From DASSFZ01 sp035693785 (lineage in GTDB: Bacteria > Chloroflexota > Anaerolineae > Fen-1058), in NCBI GenBank assembly GCA_035693785.1, contig DASSFZ010000005.1:1-23832 (forward strand): a stretch of DNA of 23,832 nucleotides, given 5' to 3'. A program made the position numbers and the translations under genes. Below, one piece after another: positions 1-5,905 of the stretch (position 1 is its first letter; every line of letters starts with the position of its first letter). A model generated the notes under the pieces. It saw only the letters and a list, made by a program, of their open reading frames with translations, was not told the origin of the DNA and ran no database searches.

Positions 1-206
1 ATCGGCCGCAGTTCTACATTCGGACGATGGACGTGACGGGCGAGATTGCGTTGCCGGCCGGGGTGGAGATGGTGATGCCGGGGGACAACGTGAACATGAC
101 GGTGAAGCTGATCATGCCGGTGGCCTTGGAGGCGGGCAGCCGCTTCGCGATTCGCGAGGGGGGCTTGACCGTCGGCGCCGGCGTCATCACCAAGGTGTAC
201 GAATAA
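1..206 (+). CDS. tuf: Elongation factor Tu, C-terminal fragment (5' end outside window)
   Basis: The 67 readable codons match the last part of EF-Tu domain III, including RPQFYIRTMDVTGEI, VMPGDNVNMTV and the terminal FAIREGGLTVGAGVITKV, ending in TAA. EF-Tu is the GTPase that delivers aminoacyl-tRNA to the ribosome; domain III helps hold the tRNA. The GTPase domain lies off the left edge. tuf directly upstream of rpsJ, 64 bases away, is the arrangement of a fused str-S10 cluster. The fragment shows no frameshift. Identity is certain from the conserved C-terminal motifs; whether it is the only tuf copy cannot be seen here. Confidence 0.97.
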   Translation, partial: RPQFYIRTMDVTGEIALPAGVEMVMPGDNVNMTVKLIMPVALEAGSRFAIREGGLTVGAGVITKVYE

Positions 207-216
207 GCATCGTCTC

Positions 217-249
217 AGACTTCCGAAGTCTTCAAGACTTCGGAAGTCT
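217..249. repeat. Nested palindromic repeat, family C copy 1
   Basis: The arms 217-232 and 234-249 are perfect reverse complements around one base. Each arm is itself a small palindrome (AGACTTC-C-GAAGTCT). It fills most of the tuf-rpsJ spacer. A second copy with the same arms lies at 13165-13199 before rpmJ, so this is a dispersed repeat and not a gene-specific leader. No T-run follows, so a classic intrinsic terminator is not supported. Confidence 0.9.
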
Positions 250-270
250 TCGAAGGGATCGAGCGAGCCT

Positions 271-579
271 ATGGTCAAGCAGAGAATCCGCATCCGCCTG
301 AAAGCATACGATCATCGTCTTCTGGATCAGTCCGCCAAGCGCATTGTCGAGGCGGCGGAGCGCACAGGCGCGACCACCGTCGGTCCGGTGCCGCTGCCTA
401 CACGCATCGAGCGCTTCACAGTGCAGCGCGGGGCCTTCATCGACAAGAACAGCCAGGAACACTTCGAGATTCGCACCCATAAGCGCCTGATCGATGTCGT
501 TGATCCTGACTCGAAGACCATCGACACGCTGATGCGATTGAACCTGCCGGCTGGCGTCGACATCGAGATCAAGTTTTAG
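271..579 (+). CDS. rpsJ: Small ribosomal subunit protein uS10
   Basis: This 102-residue protein has the usual S10 length and the family hallmarks RIRLKAYDHRLLDQSAKRIV, GPVPLPTRIERFTV, the tRNA-site loop, and EIRTHKRLIDVVDP. S10 sits in the 30S head and also serves in NusB-NusE antitermination. It is the first gene of the S10 block and follows tuf by 64 bases. The start ATG has only a weak purine-rich stretch upstream, because the spacer is mostly a palindromic repeat. Its TAG stop is the first unit of a period-8 tandem array. Confidence 0.98.
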   Translation: MVKQRIRIRLKAYDHRLLDQSAKRIVEAAERTGATTVGPVPLPTRIERFTVQRGAFIDKNSQEHFEIRTHKRLIDVVDPDSKTIDTLMRLNLPAGVDIEIKF

Positions 580-640
580 TCGTGCCGTTGTGTAGTCCTG
601 TGGTCGCGTAGTCCGGTAGTCCGGTGGTTCGGCAGTCTGG
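577..640 (+). repeat. Period-8 tandem array starting at the rpsJ stop codon
   Basis: Read in steps of eight from the stop codon, the units are TAGTCGTG, CCGTTGTG, TAGTCCTG, TGGTCGCG, TAGTCCGG, TAGTCCGG, TGGTTCGG and CAGTCTGG. The consensus is TAGTCCGG. The first TAG is the rpsJ stop codon. It fills most of the rpsJ-rplC spacer. A shorter array with the same TAGTC core begins at the rpsK stop codon (14159). Confidence 0.85.
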
Positions 641-687
641 CAGCTATCCGTGTCTCCGTGACCGAATCCGTGTTTGAGAGGGTCGTG

Positions 688-1362
688 ATGAAGGGTATCC
701 TCGGCAGAAAAATCGGAATGACACAAATCTTTGCTGAGAACGGAGAACGCGTACCGGTCACCGTGATCGAGGCTGGTCCGTGCACCGTGACGCAGGTGCG
801 CACTGTCAAAGAGAACGGCTACAGCGCGATTCAGATTGGATTCGATCCGGCTAAGAAAGCGCAGCGGCTGTCGCGCGGCGAGCGGGGTCATCTCGGCCTG
901 CTCAAGCCGGACGAGAAGCATCCCAAACGGAGGAAATTCCCCACGGATGTGCCGCCGCTGAAATCGCTGCGCGAGATTCGCGTTCGAGAGGACGAGCAGT
1001 ACACGGAAGGCCAGATCATCAAGGCCGATATCTTTGAGGTAGGGGAGCGCGTCGACGTCATCGGCACGTCCAAAGGTCGAGGATTCGCCGGCACCGTGAA
1101 GCGGCACGGCTTCAGCGGCGGCTCCAAGACCCACGGCCAGTCCGACCGGATGCGAGCGCCCGGGTCCATCGGCGCAGGCACGACGCCCGGCAAGGTGATC
1201 AAAGGCAAGAAAATGGCCGGCCACATGGGCACGGATCGCGTGACGGCCCAGCATTTGGATGTGATCCTGGTCGATGCGGAGCGAAATCTGATCGGTGTGC
1301 GCGGGAGCGTGCCCGGCGCAAACGGCGACTTAGTCCTGGTTCGAGAAACGCGAAAGAAGTGA
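688..1362 (+). CDS. rplC: Large ribosomal subunit protein uL3
   Basis: This 224-residue L3 starts MKGILGRKIGMTQIF, the standard N-terminus, and has the long central loop motif GTSKGRGFAGTVKRHGF, GGSKTHGQSDRMRAPGSIG and the GKKMAGHMG segment that reach toward the peptidyl transferase centre. The frame is open to a GTG at 658, but ATG 688 is chosen because it gives the canonical N-terminus and has a GAGAGGG ribosome-binding sequence about six bases upstream. L3 is an early assembly protein binding near the 3' end of 23S rRNA. It is somewhat longer than the E. coli protein (209 residues). Confidence 0.97.
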   Translation: MKGILGRKIGMTQIFAENGERVPVTVIEAGPCTVTQVRTVKENGYSAIQIGFDPAKKAQRLSRGERGHLGLLKPDEKHPKRRKFPTDVPPLKSLREIRVREDEQYTEGQIIKADIFEVGERVDVIGTSKGRGFAGTVKRHGFSGGSKTHGQSDRMRAPGSIGAGTTPGKVIKGKKMAGHMGTDRVTAQHLDVILVDAERNLIGVRGSVPGANGDLVLVRETRKK

Positions 1363-1364
1363 TG

Positions 1365-1460
1365 TGGTCGAGCGGCCGAGTGGTCATGCAGTCGGTTAGG
1401 TGAGCGGGTGGTCAGACGGCCGGCTACAGGACGATTGGACTAAGTGACCACTGGACTGAC
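1365..1460 (+). repeat. Degenerate period-8 array between rplC and rplD
   Basis: The spacer parses into about twelve eight-base units: TGGTCGAG, CGGCCGAG, TGGTCATG, CAGTCGGT, TAGGTGAG, CGGGTGGT and so on to GGACTGAC. The first four units are clearly related to those after rpsJ; later ones are weak. It starts two bases after the rplC stop and ends just before the rplD ribosome-binding site. The periodicity of the right half is the uncertain part. Confidence 0.6.
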
Positions 1461-1474
1461 CGAGGAGCGGCGTG

Positions 1475-2095
1475 ATGAAGGTTCCCGTCAAAAACATGGC
1501 CGGTGAGCATGTCGGCGAAGTCGAGCTGAACAAGCTGATTTTTGAGGCGCCCATCAATACGGCGCTGATGCATCAGGCGCTCACGCGCCAGTTGGCAAAT
1601 GCGCGGCAGGGCACCGCCAAGACCAAGACACGCGGCGAGGTGGCCGGCAGCACGCGCAAGGTGTGGCGGCAGAAGCATACCGGGCGCGCGCGCCAGGGCA
1701 GCCGCAAGGCGCCGCAGTGGCGCAAGGGCGGCACGGTGTTCGGCCCGAGTCCGCGCTCGTACCGGCAGCGCATGCCGAAGAACATGCGGCATGCGGCACT
1801 GCGCTCGGCGCTGTCGGCGAAGGCGGCAGACCATCAGATCGTCGTGCTGGATGCTCTGATGCTGGATGCGCCCAAGACGAAAGCGATGGCCGACATGCTG
1901 CGCAACCTCGAGGCCGGCCGCTCGGCGTTGATTCTGTTGTCCGAGGGCAGCCCCACCGTCGAGCGCTCGATTCGGAACCTGGAAGGCGTGCAGTATCTGC
2001 GCGCGCAATACCTGAACGTGCGGGATTTGCTGGGTGCGGATACGGTCGTCGTTCCGCAAAGCGCGCTGGCTGCCATCGACGAGCTGCTCGGTTAG
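1475..2095 (+). CDS. rplD: Large ribosomal subunit protein uL4
   Basis: This 206-residue L4 has the extended-loop region TKTRGEVAGSTRKVWRQKHTGRARQGSRKAPQWRKGG (about residues 50-86; here quoted in part: GRARQGSRKAPQWRKGG) that lines the peptide exit tunnel. The C-terminal part resembles the globular domain of the family. ATG 1475 is preferred over the adjacent GTG 1472; a GAGGAG ribosome-binding sequence lies about seven bases before the ATG. In E. coli L4 also represses its own operon, but no recognisable S10 leader is seen here. It sits between rplC and rplW as usual. Confidence 0.97.
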   Translation: MKVPVKNMAGEHVGEVELNKLIFEAPINTALMHQALTRQLANARQGTAKTKTRGEVAGSTRKVWRQKHTGRARQGSRKAPQWRKGGTVFGPSPRSYRQRMPKNMRHAALRSALSAKAADHQIVVLDALMLDAPKTKAMADMLRNLEAGRSALILLSEGSPTVERSIRNLEGVQYLRAQYLNVRDLLGADTVVVPQSALAAIDELLG

Positions 2096-2100
2096 AGTAT

Positions 2101-2129
2101 GCCCTGAGCGTAGTCGAAGGGTCGAAGGG
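2101..2129 (+). repeat. Family A repeat, copy before rplW
   Basis: This 29-base element, starting GCCCTGAGCGTAGTCGAAGG, begins five bases after the rplD stop. An identical copy lies at 2584-2612, and near-identical ones lie at 9444-9472 and 9720-9748. The central part is an interrupted palindrome (CCCT...AGGG). Confidence 0.93.
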
Positions 2130-2146
2130 ACGCGGCGGAGGATTGC

Positions 2147-2164
2147 CCTCAGCGTCTCAGCGAT
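2147..2164 (+). repeat. Family D box before rplW
   Basis: The sequence CCTCAGCGTCTCAGCGAT recurs as CCTCAGCGCCTCAGCGAT at 18397-18414 just before mazG, and in a partial form at 16065-16080 before rplQ. It contains an internal direct repeat (CTCAGCG twice). All three copies end shortly before a start codon. Function is unknown. Confidence 0.75.
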
Positions 2165-2193
2165 TAGCGCCGTGCGACGGAGGAATGGTAGCG

Positions 2194-2505
2194 ATGCAAG
2201 TCTATGACGTGTTGAAGCGCCCGCTGCTCACAGAAAAGATGACCTATCTGCGCGATCTCAACCAGTACGCTTTCGAGGTCGATGGGCGCGCCAACAAAGA
2301 ACAGATCAAGCAGGCCGTCGAAGCGATCTTCAAGGTCGATGTCGTGGCGGTGCGGATCATGCATCAGCCGGCCAAGCGCCGCCGCCATCTACGCAGCCGC
2401 CAGATCGGAAAGAAGGCCAAGCAGGCTGTCCGGCATCCGGGCTGGAAGAAGGCGATTGTCAAGCTGGCGGCCAATCAGCGCATCGAGCTGTTCGAGGGCG
2501 TGTAG
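2194..2505 (+). CDS. rplW: Large ribosomal subunit protein uL23
   Basis: This 103-residue L23 begins MQVYDVLKRPLLTEKMT, the typical N-terminus, followed by YAFEVDGRANKEQIKQAVEAIF, which is the usual family core (quoted here to show order: KEQIKQAVEAIFKVDVVAV). L23 lies at the exit tunnel and is the docking site for trigger factor and SRP. ATG 2194 is chosen over ATG 2185: the GGAGG at 2179-2183 is ten bases from 2194 but only one base from 2185. Starting at 2185 would add only three residues. The spacer upstream is entirely repeats (families A and D). Confidence 0.95.
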   Translation: MQVYDVLKRPLLTEKMTYLRDLNQYAFEVDGRANKEQIKQAVEAIFKVDVVAVRIMHQPAKRRRHLRSRQIGKKAKQAVRHPGWKKAIVKLAANQRIELFEGV

Positions 2506-2537
2506 CCGGTGTGCAAGGGCGCGTCAGCACGCTGAAC

Positions 2538-2612
2538 GCCTGCGCTCGCGCGGCAGGCGCGGGCGTGCGAACCCGACGGGCCTGCCCTGAGCGTAGTCGA
2601 AGGGTCGAAGGG
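2538..2612 (+). repeat. Hairpin plus family A repeat before rplB
   Basis: A GCCTGC/GCAGGC stem (2538-2543 with 2553-2558) is followed by a family A element at 2584-2612 that is identical over 29 bases to 2101-2129. Together they make up most of the 144-base rplW-rplB spacer. No T-run follows the stem. Confidence 0.85.
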
Positions 2613-2649
2613 GCGCCGTTCAAGCGTGAAGGCGTGAGGAGACACCATC

Positions 2650-3486
2650 GTGGCGATCAAGAAGTACAAACCGACCTCGCCGGGGCGTCGCGGCATGACC
2701 GGCGATACATTCGAAGACATCACCAAGACGAAGCCGGAGCGCTCGCTGACGGTCAGCCTCAAGAAGCACAGCGGCCGGAACGTGCAAGGGCGCGTGACGG
2801 TGCGTCACCGGGGCGGCGGGGCGAAACGGCGCTATCGCCTGATCGACTTTCGACGCGACAAGCACGGCATGGCGGCGAAAGTGGCAGCCATCGAATATGA
2901 CCCGGGCCGCTCGGCGCGCATTGCGCTGCTGCACTACGCGGATGGCGAGAAGCGCTACATTATTGCGCCGTCCGGCATGAAAGTCGGCGATACGGTGTTC
3001 AGCGGCCCGGGCAGCGACGTGCGCGTGGGCAACTGCCTTCCTCTGAAGGATATTCCACTCGGCACGCTGGTGCACAACGTGGAGCTGTACCCGGGCCAGG
3101 GCGCGCAGTTCGTCCGCTCTGCTGGCACGCACGCGCAAGTGCTGGCGAGAGACGCCGGCTACGTCACGTTGCGCATGCCCTCCGGGGAGACGCGCAAAGT
3201 GCTGGATTCGTGCTTTGCGGTGATCGGCCAGGTCGGCAACCTGGATCACGCCAACGTGAAGTTAGGCAAAGCGGGCCGTAAGCGCCACATGGGTATTCGA
3301 CCGGCCGTGCGCGGCACGGCGATGTCGCCACGCGACCACCCACACGGCGGGGGCGAAGGCCGCTCGCCGGTCGGCATGCCCGGCCCGAAAAGCCCCTGGG
3401 GCAAACCCACGCGCGGCGCGCGCACGCGGGTCAACAAGCGCACCAATCGCTTGATTGTTCGCCGTCGCGTGAGCAAGCGACGTTAG
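2650..3486 (+). CDS. rplB: Large ribosomal subunit protein uL2
   Basis: This 278-residue L2 has the family layout: MAIKKYKPTSPGRRG at the start, GRNVQGRVTVRHRGGGAKRR, the central OB and SH3-like domains, and the C-terminal segment RGTAMSPRDHPHGGGEGRSP with the conserved histidine near the peptidyl transferase centre. The start is GTG 2650, with GAGGAGA about eight bases upstream; this gives the expected N-terminus. L2 is a primary 23S rRNA binder required for subunit association. Length is close to the E. coli protein (273). Confidence 0.98.
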   Translation: MAIKKYKPTSPGRRGMTGDTFEDITKTKPERSLTVSLKKHSGRNVQGRVTVRHRGGGAKRRYRLIDFRRDKHGMAAKVAAIEYDPGRSARIALLHYADGEKRYIIAPSGMKVGDTVFSGPGSDVRVGNCLPLKDIPLGTLVHNVELYPGQGAQFVRSAGTHAQVLARDAGYVTLRMPSGETRKVLDSCFAVIGQVGNLDHANVKLGKAGRKRHMGIRPAVRGTAMSPRDHPHGGGEGRSPVGMPGPKSPWGKPTRGARTRVNKRTNRLIVRRRVSKRR

Positions 3487-3546
3487 AGCTTGCCCTGAGC
3501 CGAAGCCCTGACCCTGAACGAAGTGAAGGGGAAGGGCAGGCGAAGG
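3487..3546 (+). repeat. Compound family A-like repeats between rplB and rpsS
   Basis: Directly after the rplB stop come AGCTTGCCCTGAGCCGAAG, CCCTGACCCTGAACGAAG and GTGAAGGGGAAGGGCAGG, which are fragments or variants of the family A element. TGCCCT (3491-3496) can pair with AGGGCA (3533-3538). The stop and first bases (TTAGAGCTTGCCC) are shared with the rplV-rpsC junction at 4197-4209. Confidence 0.75.
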
Positions 3547-3561
3547 GCGGGAGGCTGAATC

Positions 3562-3846
3562 ATGTCACGATCGCTGAAGAAAGGACCGTTCGTCAATCCG
3601 AAGCTGCTGCGGAAGGTTGAGGCGATGAACCGCAGCGGGGATAAGAAGGTGCTGCGCACGTGGAGCCGCGCGTCGACGATCTTCCCGCAGATGGTCGGGC
3701 ACACCATCGCCGTGCACGACGGTCGCCGGCACGTTCCGATCTACATTACGGAAAACATGGTGGGCCACAAGCTGGGCGAATTCGCGCCGACGCGCACGTA
3801 TCGGGGTCACTCGACGAGAGAGAAGACCACCGAAGTGCGCGGCTAG
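3562..3846 (+). CDS. rpsS: Small ribosomal subunit protein uS19
   Basis: This 94-residue S19 starts MSRSLKKGPFVNPKLLRK and carries the conserved TWSRASTIFPQMVGHTIAVH and ITENMVGHKLGEFAPTRTY segments. S19 forms a 30S head complex with S13 and contacts the A-site tRNA region. A GGGAGG ribosome-binding sequence lies about eight bases before ATG 3562. It is followed by rplV after 15 bases, so the two are translated as neighbours in one message. Confidence 0.98.
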   Translation: MSRSLKKGPFVNPKLLRKVEAMNRSGDKKVLRTWSRASTIFPQMVGHTIAVHDGRRHVPIYITENMVGHKLGEFAPTRTYRGHSTREKTTEVRG

Positions 3847-3861
3847 AAAGGGAAGAGCGAT

Positions 3862-4200
3862 ATGGCGTTTGAGGCACGATGTGCCACGCGCTTCGTCCCG
3901 TTGTCGCCGCGCAAAGTTCGGCTGGTGGCCGATCAGGTGCGCGGCTTGCAAGTCGACGATGCGCTGGCGCTGCTGAAGTTCATGCCCATGGCCGCCGCCG
4001 CGCCGGTCTCCAAGGCGATCGCTTCGGCGGTTGCGAACGGCGAAGAGAACCTGGGTCTTGCACGCGACGATTTGTTCGTCAAGGAGATTCGCGCCGACGA
4101 AGGGCCGCGGCGCCAGTGGCGGCGCTTCGGTGCGCGTGGGCGGTTCAAGCCGATCACGCGCCGTTCGTCGCATATCACAGTCGTGTTGAGCGAGCGTTAG
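3862..4200 (+). CDS. rplV: Large ribosomal subunit protein uL22
   Basis: This 112-residue L22 has the signature SPRKVRLVADQVRG near the N-terminus, the ANGEENLGL helix, the beta-hairpin region VKEIRADEGPRRQWRRFGAR that lines the exit tunnel, and the terminal SSHITVVL strand. AAGGGAAGAG just upstream of ATG 3862 serves as ribosome-binding site. The macrolide-resistance hairpin region looks intact, with no visible deletion. Its TAG stop is part of an 11-bp hairpin stem (4199-4233). Confidence 0.97.
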   Translation: MAFEARCATRFVPLSPRKVRLVADQVRGLQVDDALALLKFMPMAAAAPVSKAIASAVANGEENLGLARDDLFVKEIRADEGPRRQWRRFGARGRFKPITRRSSHITVVLSER

Positions 4201-4233
4201 AGCTTGCCCCTTCGCAGGCTCAGGGCAAGCTCT
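4199..4233 (+). repeat. 11-bp hairpin overlapping the rplV stop codon
   Basis: AGAGCTTGCCC (4199-4209) and GGGCAAGCTCT (4223-4233) are perfect reverse complements with a 13-base loop that contains an inverted family A-like core (CGCAGGCTCAGGG). The first two stem bases are the last two of the rplV TAG. No T-run follows, so it resembles the other dispersed elements more than a terminator, although an attenuating or mRNA-processing role is possible. Confidence 0.9.
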
Positions 4234-4260
4234 GACAGAGGAAGGGACGAGGACGAGAAT

Positions 4261-4926
4261 ATGGGGCGCAAAGTTCATCCCTATGGGTTTCGACTGAAAG
4301 TCGTGCGCGATTGGCAGGGGCGCTGGTTCGGCAAACGCGGCGGGCCGTACCTGGCCATGTTGAGCGAGGATTTGGCGCTGCGCAAGCGTATCATGGCGAA
4401 AGTCAGCCGCTCGGGCGTGTCGCGCATCGAGATCGAGCGCTTCCCCAACCAGCTCATCATCACCATTCATACCGCGAAGCCGGGTATCATCATCGGCCGC
4501 AAAGGCGCGCAGGTGAAAGAGCTGCGCGAGTCGCTCGAAGCCATGACCGGCAAGAAGGTGAAGCTGGAGGTCGAGGAGGTCACCAAGCCGGATCTGGAAG
4601 CCTCGCTCGTCGCCGAGAACATCGCCGGCCAATTGGAGCGGCGCATCAGCCACGGTCGCGCGATGAAGCGCGCGATCCAGCAGGCGATGCGCGCCGGAGC
4701 CGAGGGCATCAAGATCACCGTCGCGGGCCGGCTGGGTGGCTCGGAAATGTCGCGCACGGAAACGGTGATGGAGGGCCGCGTGCCGCGCAGCACGCTGCGC
4801 GCCGATCTGGACTATGCCCGCGCGGAGGCCCTGACCACCGCCGGGCGTATCGGCGTGAAAGTGTGGATCTACAGAGGTGAGATACTGCCCGAGGCGCGGG
4901 CCGAGGACCTGGCGACGGCGCACTAA
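4261..4926 (+). CDS. rpsC: Small ribosomal subunit protein uS3
   Basis: This 221-residue S3 begins MGRKVHPYGFRLKVVRDWQG. The KH domain has its GRKG loop at residues 79-82 within PGIIIGRKGAQVKELRE, and the C-terminal domain has GAEGIKITVAGRLGGSEMSR and GRIGVKVWIYRGE. S3 forms part of the mRNA entry channel and its helicase activity. The frame is open upstream to 4204, but ATG 4261 gives the family N-terminus and follows a GAGGACGAG purine tract. The bases before it are a hairpin repeat. Confidence 0.98.
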   Translation: MGRKVHPYGFRLKVVRDWQGRWFGKRGGPYLAMLSEDLALRKRIMAKVSRSGVSRIEIERFPNQLIITIHTAKPGIIIGRKGAQVKELRESLEAMTGKKVKLEVEEVTKPDLEASLVAENIAGQLERRISHGRAMKRAIQQAMRAGAEGIKITVAGRLGGSEMSRTETVMEGRVPRSTLRADLDYARAEALTTAGRIGVKVWIYRGEILPEARAEDLATAH

Positions 4927-4958
4927 CCACACGAGTGGTCTCGAAGAGGGTGAAAGCG

Positions 4959-5399
4959 ATGTTGATGCCAAAACGGGTGAAATTCCGCAAGCAGCAGCGC
5001 GGCCGCATGAAGGGCAAGGAGCTTCGCGGCGCCGAAGTCTCCTTCGGCGAGTATGGTCTGCAGGCGCTCGAACCGTGCTGGATGACGGCGCGCCAGATCG
5101 AAGCGGCGCGGCGCGCGGTCGTGCACTTCGCCAAACGGCGCGGCAAGCTGTGGATCCGCGTCTTCCCCGATAAGCCCGTGACCCAGAAGGCGGCGGAGAC
5201 CCGCATGGGTAAGGGCAAGGGCGCGGTCGACCACTGGGTGGCGGTCGTCAAGCCGGGCCGGGTCATCTTAGAAGTCGGCGGCATGGATTCCGGCGTCGCG
5301 CGCGAGGCGCTGCGCCTGGCGGCGCACAAGCTGCCGATCAAGACGCAGGTCATCACACGCCGCGACTGGGTGGCTGCCGAAGAGGGAGGCGCGAAATGA
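4959..5399 (+). CDS. rplP: Large ribosomal subunit protein uL16
   Basis: This 146-residue L16 starts MLMPKRVKFRKQQRGRMKGK and contains FGEYGLQALEPCWMTARQIE, RVFPDKPVTQKAAETRMGKG and VKPGRVILEVGG, the usual rRNA-binding and A-site loop segments. ATG 4959 is preferred over an in-frame ATG at 4935 because it gives the canonical N-terminus and has GAAGAGGG about eight bases upstream. The stop overlaps the rpmC start in an ATGA, so translation of the two is probably coupled. L16 organises the A-site region of the 50S subunit. Confidence 0.98.
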   Translation: MLMPKRVKFRKQQRGRMKGKELRGAEVSFGEYGLQALEPCWMTARQIEAARRAVVHFAKRRGKLWIRVFPDKPVTQKAAETRMGKGKGAVDHWVAVVKPGRVILEVGGMDSGVAREALRLAAHKLPIKTQVITRRDWVAAEEGGAK

Positions 5400-5647
5400 A
5401 GGTCAGCGAGATTCGCGCCCTCCGCACGGAGGAGATCCAGTCGAAGATGGACGAGGCGCACAAGTCTCTCTTCAATATGCGCTTCCAGGCGGCGGTCGGC
5501 CAGTTAGAGGATTTCAATCGCATGCGGGCGATACGCCGGGACATCGCGCGCATGAAAACGATTCTGCGCGAGCGCGAGCTGGCGGCGCAAGGGCACTCTC
5601 CTCTCCTGTCGTCTGCGACGGGAGAGGGGCCGGGGGTGAGGGAATGA
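5396..5647 (+). CDS. rpmC: Large ribosomal subunit protein uL29 with repeat-derived tail
   Basis: Residues 1-65 are a normal two-helix L29 (MKVSEIRALRTEEIQSKMDE ... RMRAIRRDIARMKTILRERE). Residues 66-83 (GHSPLLSSATGEGPGVRE) are not L29-like; they are the translation of a GC-rich hairpin repeat at 5601-5641. L29 is commonly 60 to 75 residues, so the 83-residue protein is explained by this tail. The gene overlaps rplP upstream and rpsQ downstream, each by ATGA. L29 lies next to L23 at the tunnel exit, so a tail of this size could be tolerated on the ribosome surface (inference). Confidence 0.95.
   Translation: MKVSEIRALRTEEIQSKMDEAHKSLFNMRFQAAVGQLEDFNRMRAIRRDIARMKTILRERELAAQGHSPLLSSATGEGPGVRE
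5601..5641 (+). repeat. GC-rich hairpin repeat translated as the L29 tail
   Basis: CTCTCCTGTCG (5601-5611) pairs with CGACGGGAGAG (5616-5626) around a TCTG loop, with one G-T position. It is followed by GGGCCGGGGGTGAGGG. This form is familiar as a dispersed element in several bacterial groups. It lies wholly inside rpmC, and its 3' end provides the purine-rich sequence before the rpsQ ATG at 5644. Only one copy is visible in this window, so the repeat status rests on recognition. Confidence 0.75.
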
Positions 5648-5901
5648 CGGAGCAACAACGCAAGCGACTGGTTGGGCGCGTGACCAGCGACAAGATGGAC
5701 AAGACGGTCGTCGTGACCGTACAGCGCTTGCAGCGCCACCCGCTGTACAAGAAGGTGATTCGCCGCGATCGGCGTTTCATGGCGCACAACGAGGGGAACC
5801 AGGCGCGCGAGGGCGATCTGGTGCGCATCGTCGAGTCACGGCCCCTCAGCCGCCACAAGCGTTGGGTCATCGAAGAGGTCATCGAGAAGGCGCGAGGATA
5901 G
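5644..5901 (+). CDS. rpsQ: Small ribosomal subunit protein uS17
   Basis: This 85-residue S17 has the OB-fold core motifs KRLVGRVTSDKMDKTVVVTV, HPLYKKVIRRDRRFMAHNE and GDLVRIVESRPLSRHKRWVI. S17 is a primary 16S rRNA binder needed early in 30S assembly. ATG 5644 overlaps the rpmC stop. The only plausible ribosome-binding sequence (GGGGGTGAGG, about 5632-5641) is the end of the repeat element inside rpmC. rplN follows after four bases. Confidence 0.98.
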   Translation: MTEQQRKRLVGRVTSDKMDKTVVVTVQRLQRHPLYKKVIRRDRRFMAHNEGNQAREGDLVRIVESRPLSRHKRWVIEEVIEKARG

Positions 5902-5905
5902 AGGC

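Noticed and set aside
207..270. S10-operon leader with L4-dependent attenuation
   Set aside because: The spacer is only 64 bases and is mostly a dispersed palindrome; nothing like the E. coli S10 leader is present.
658..687. Upstream GTG start for rplC
   Set aside because: It would add ten residues absent from L3, while ATG 688 has the canonical N-terminus and a well-placed ribosome-binding site.
232..1254. 340-codon open frame on the - strand
   Set aside because: It is antisense to rpsJ and rplC and crosses the period-8 array; no recognisable domain.
3565..4971. 468-codon open frame on the - strand
   Set aside because: It lies opposite rpsS, rplV and rpsC, which are unmistakable; the protein is His/Arg/Leu-rich shadow sequence typical of antisense frames in GC-rich DNA.
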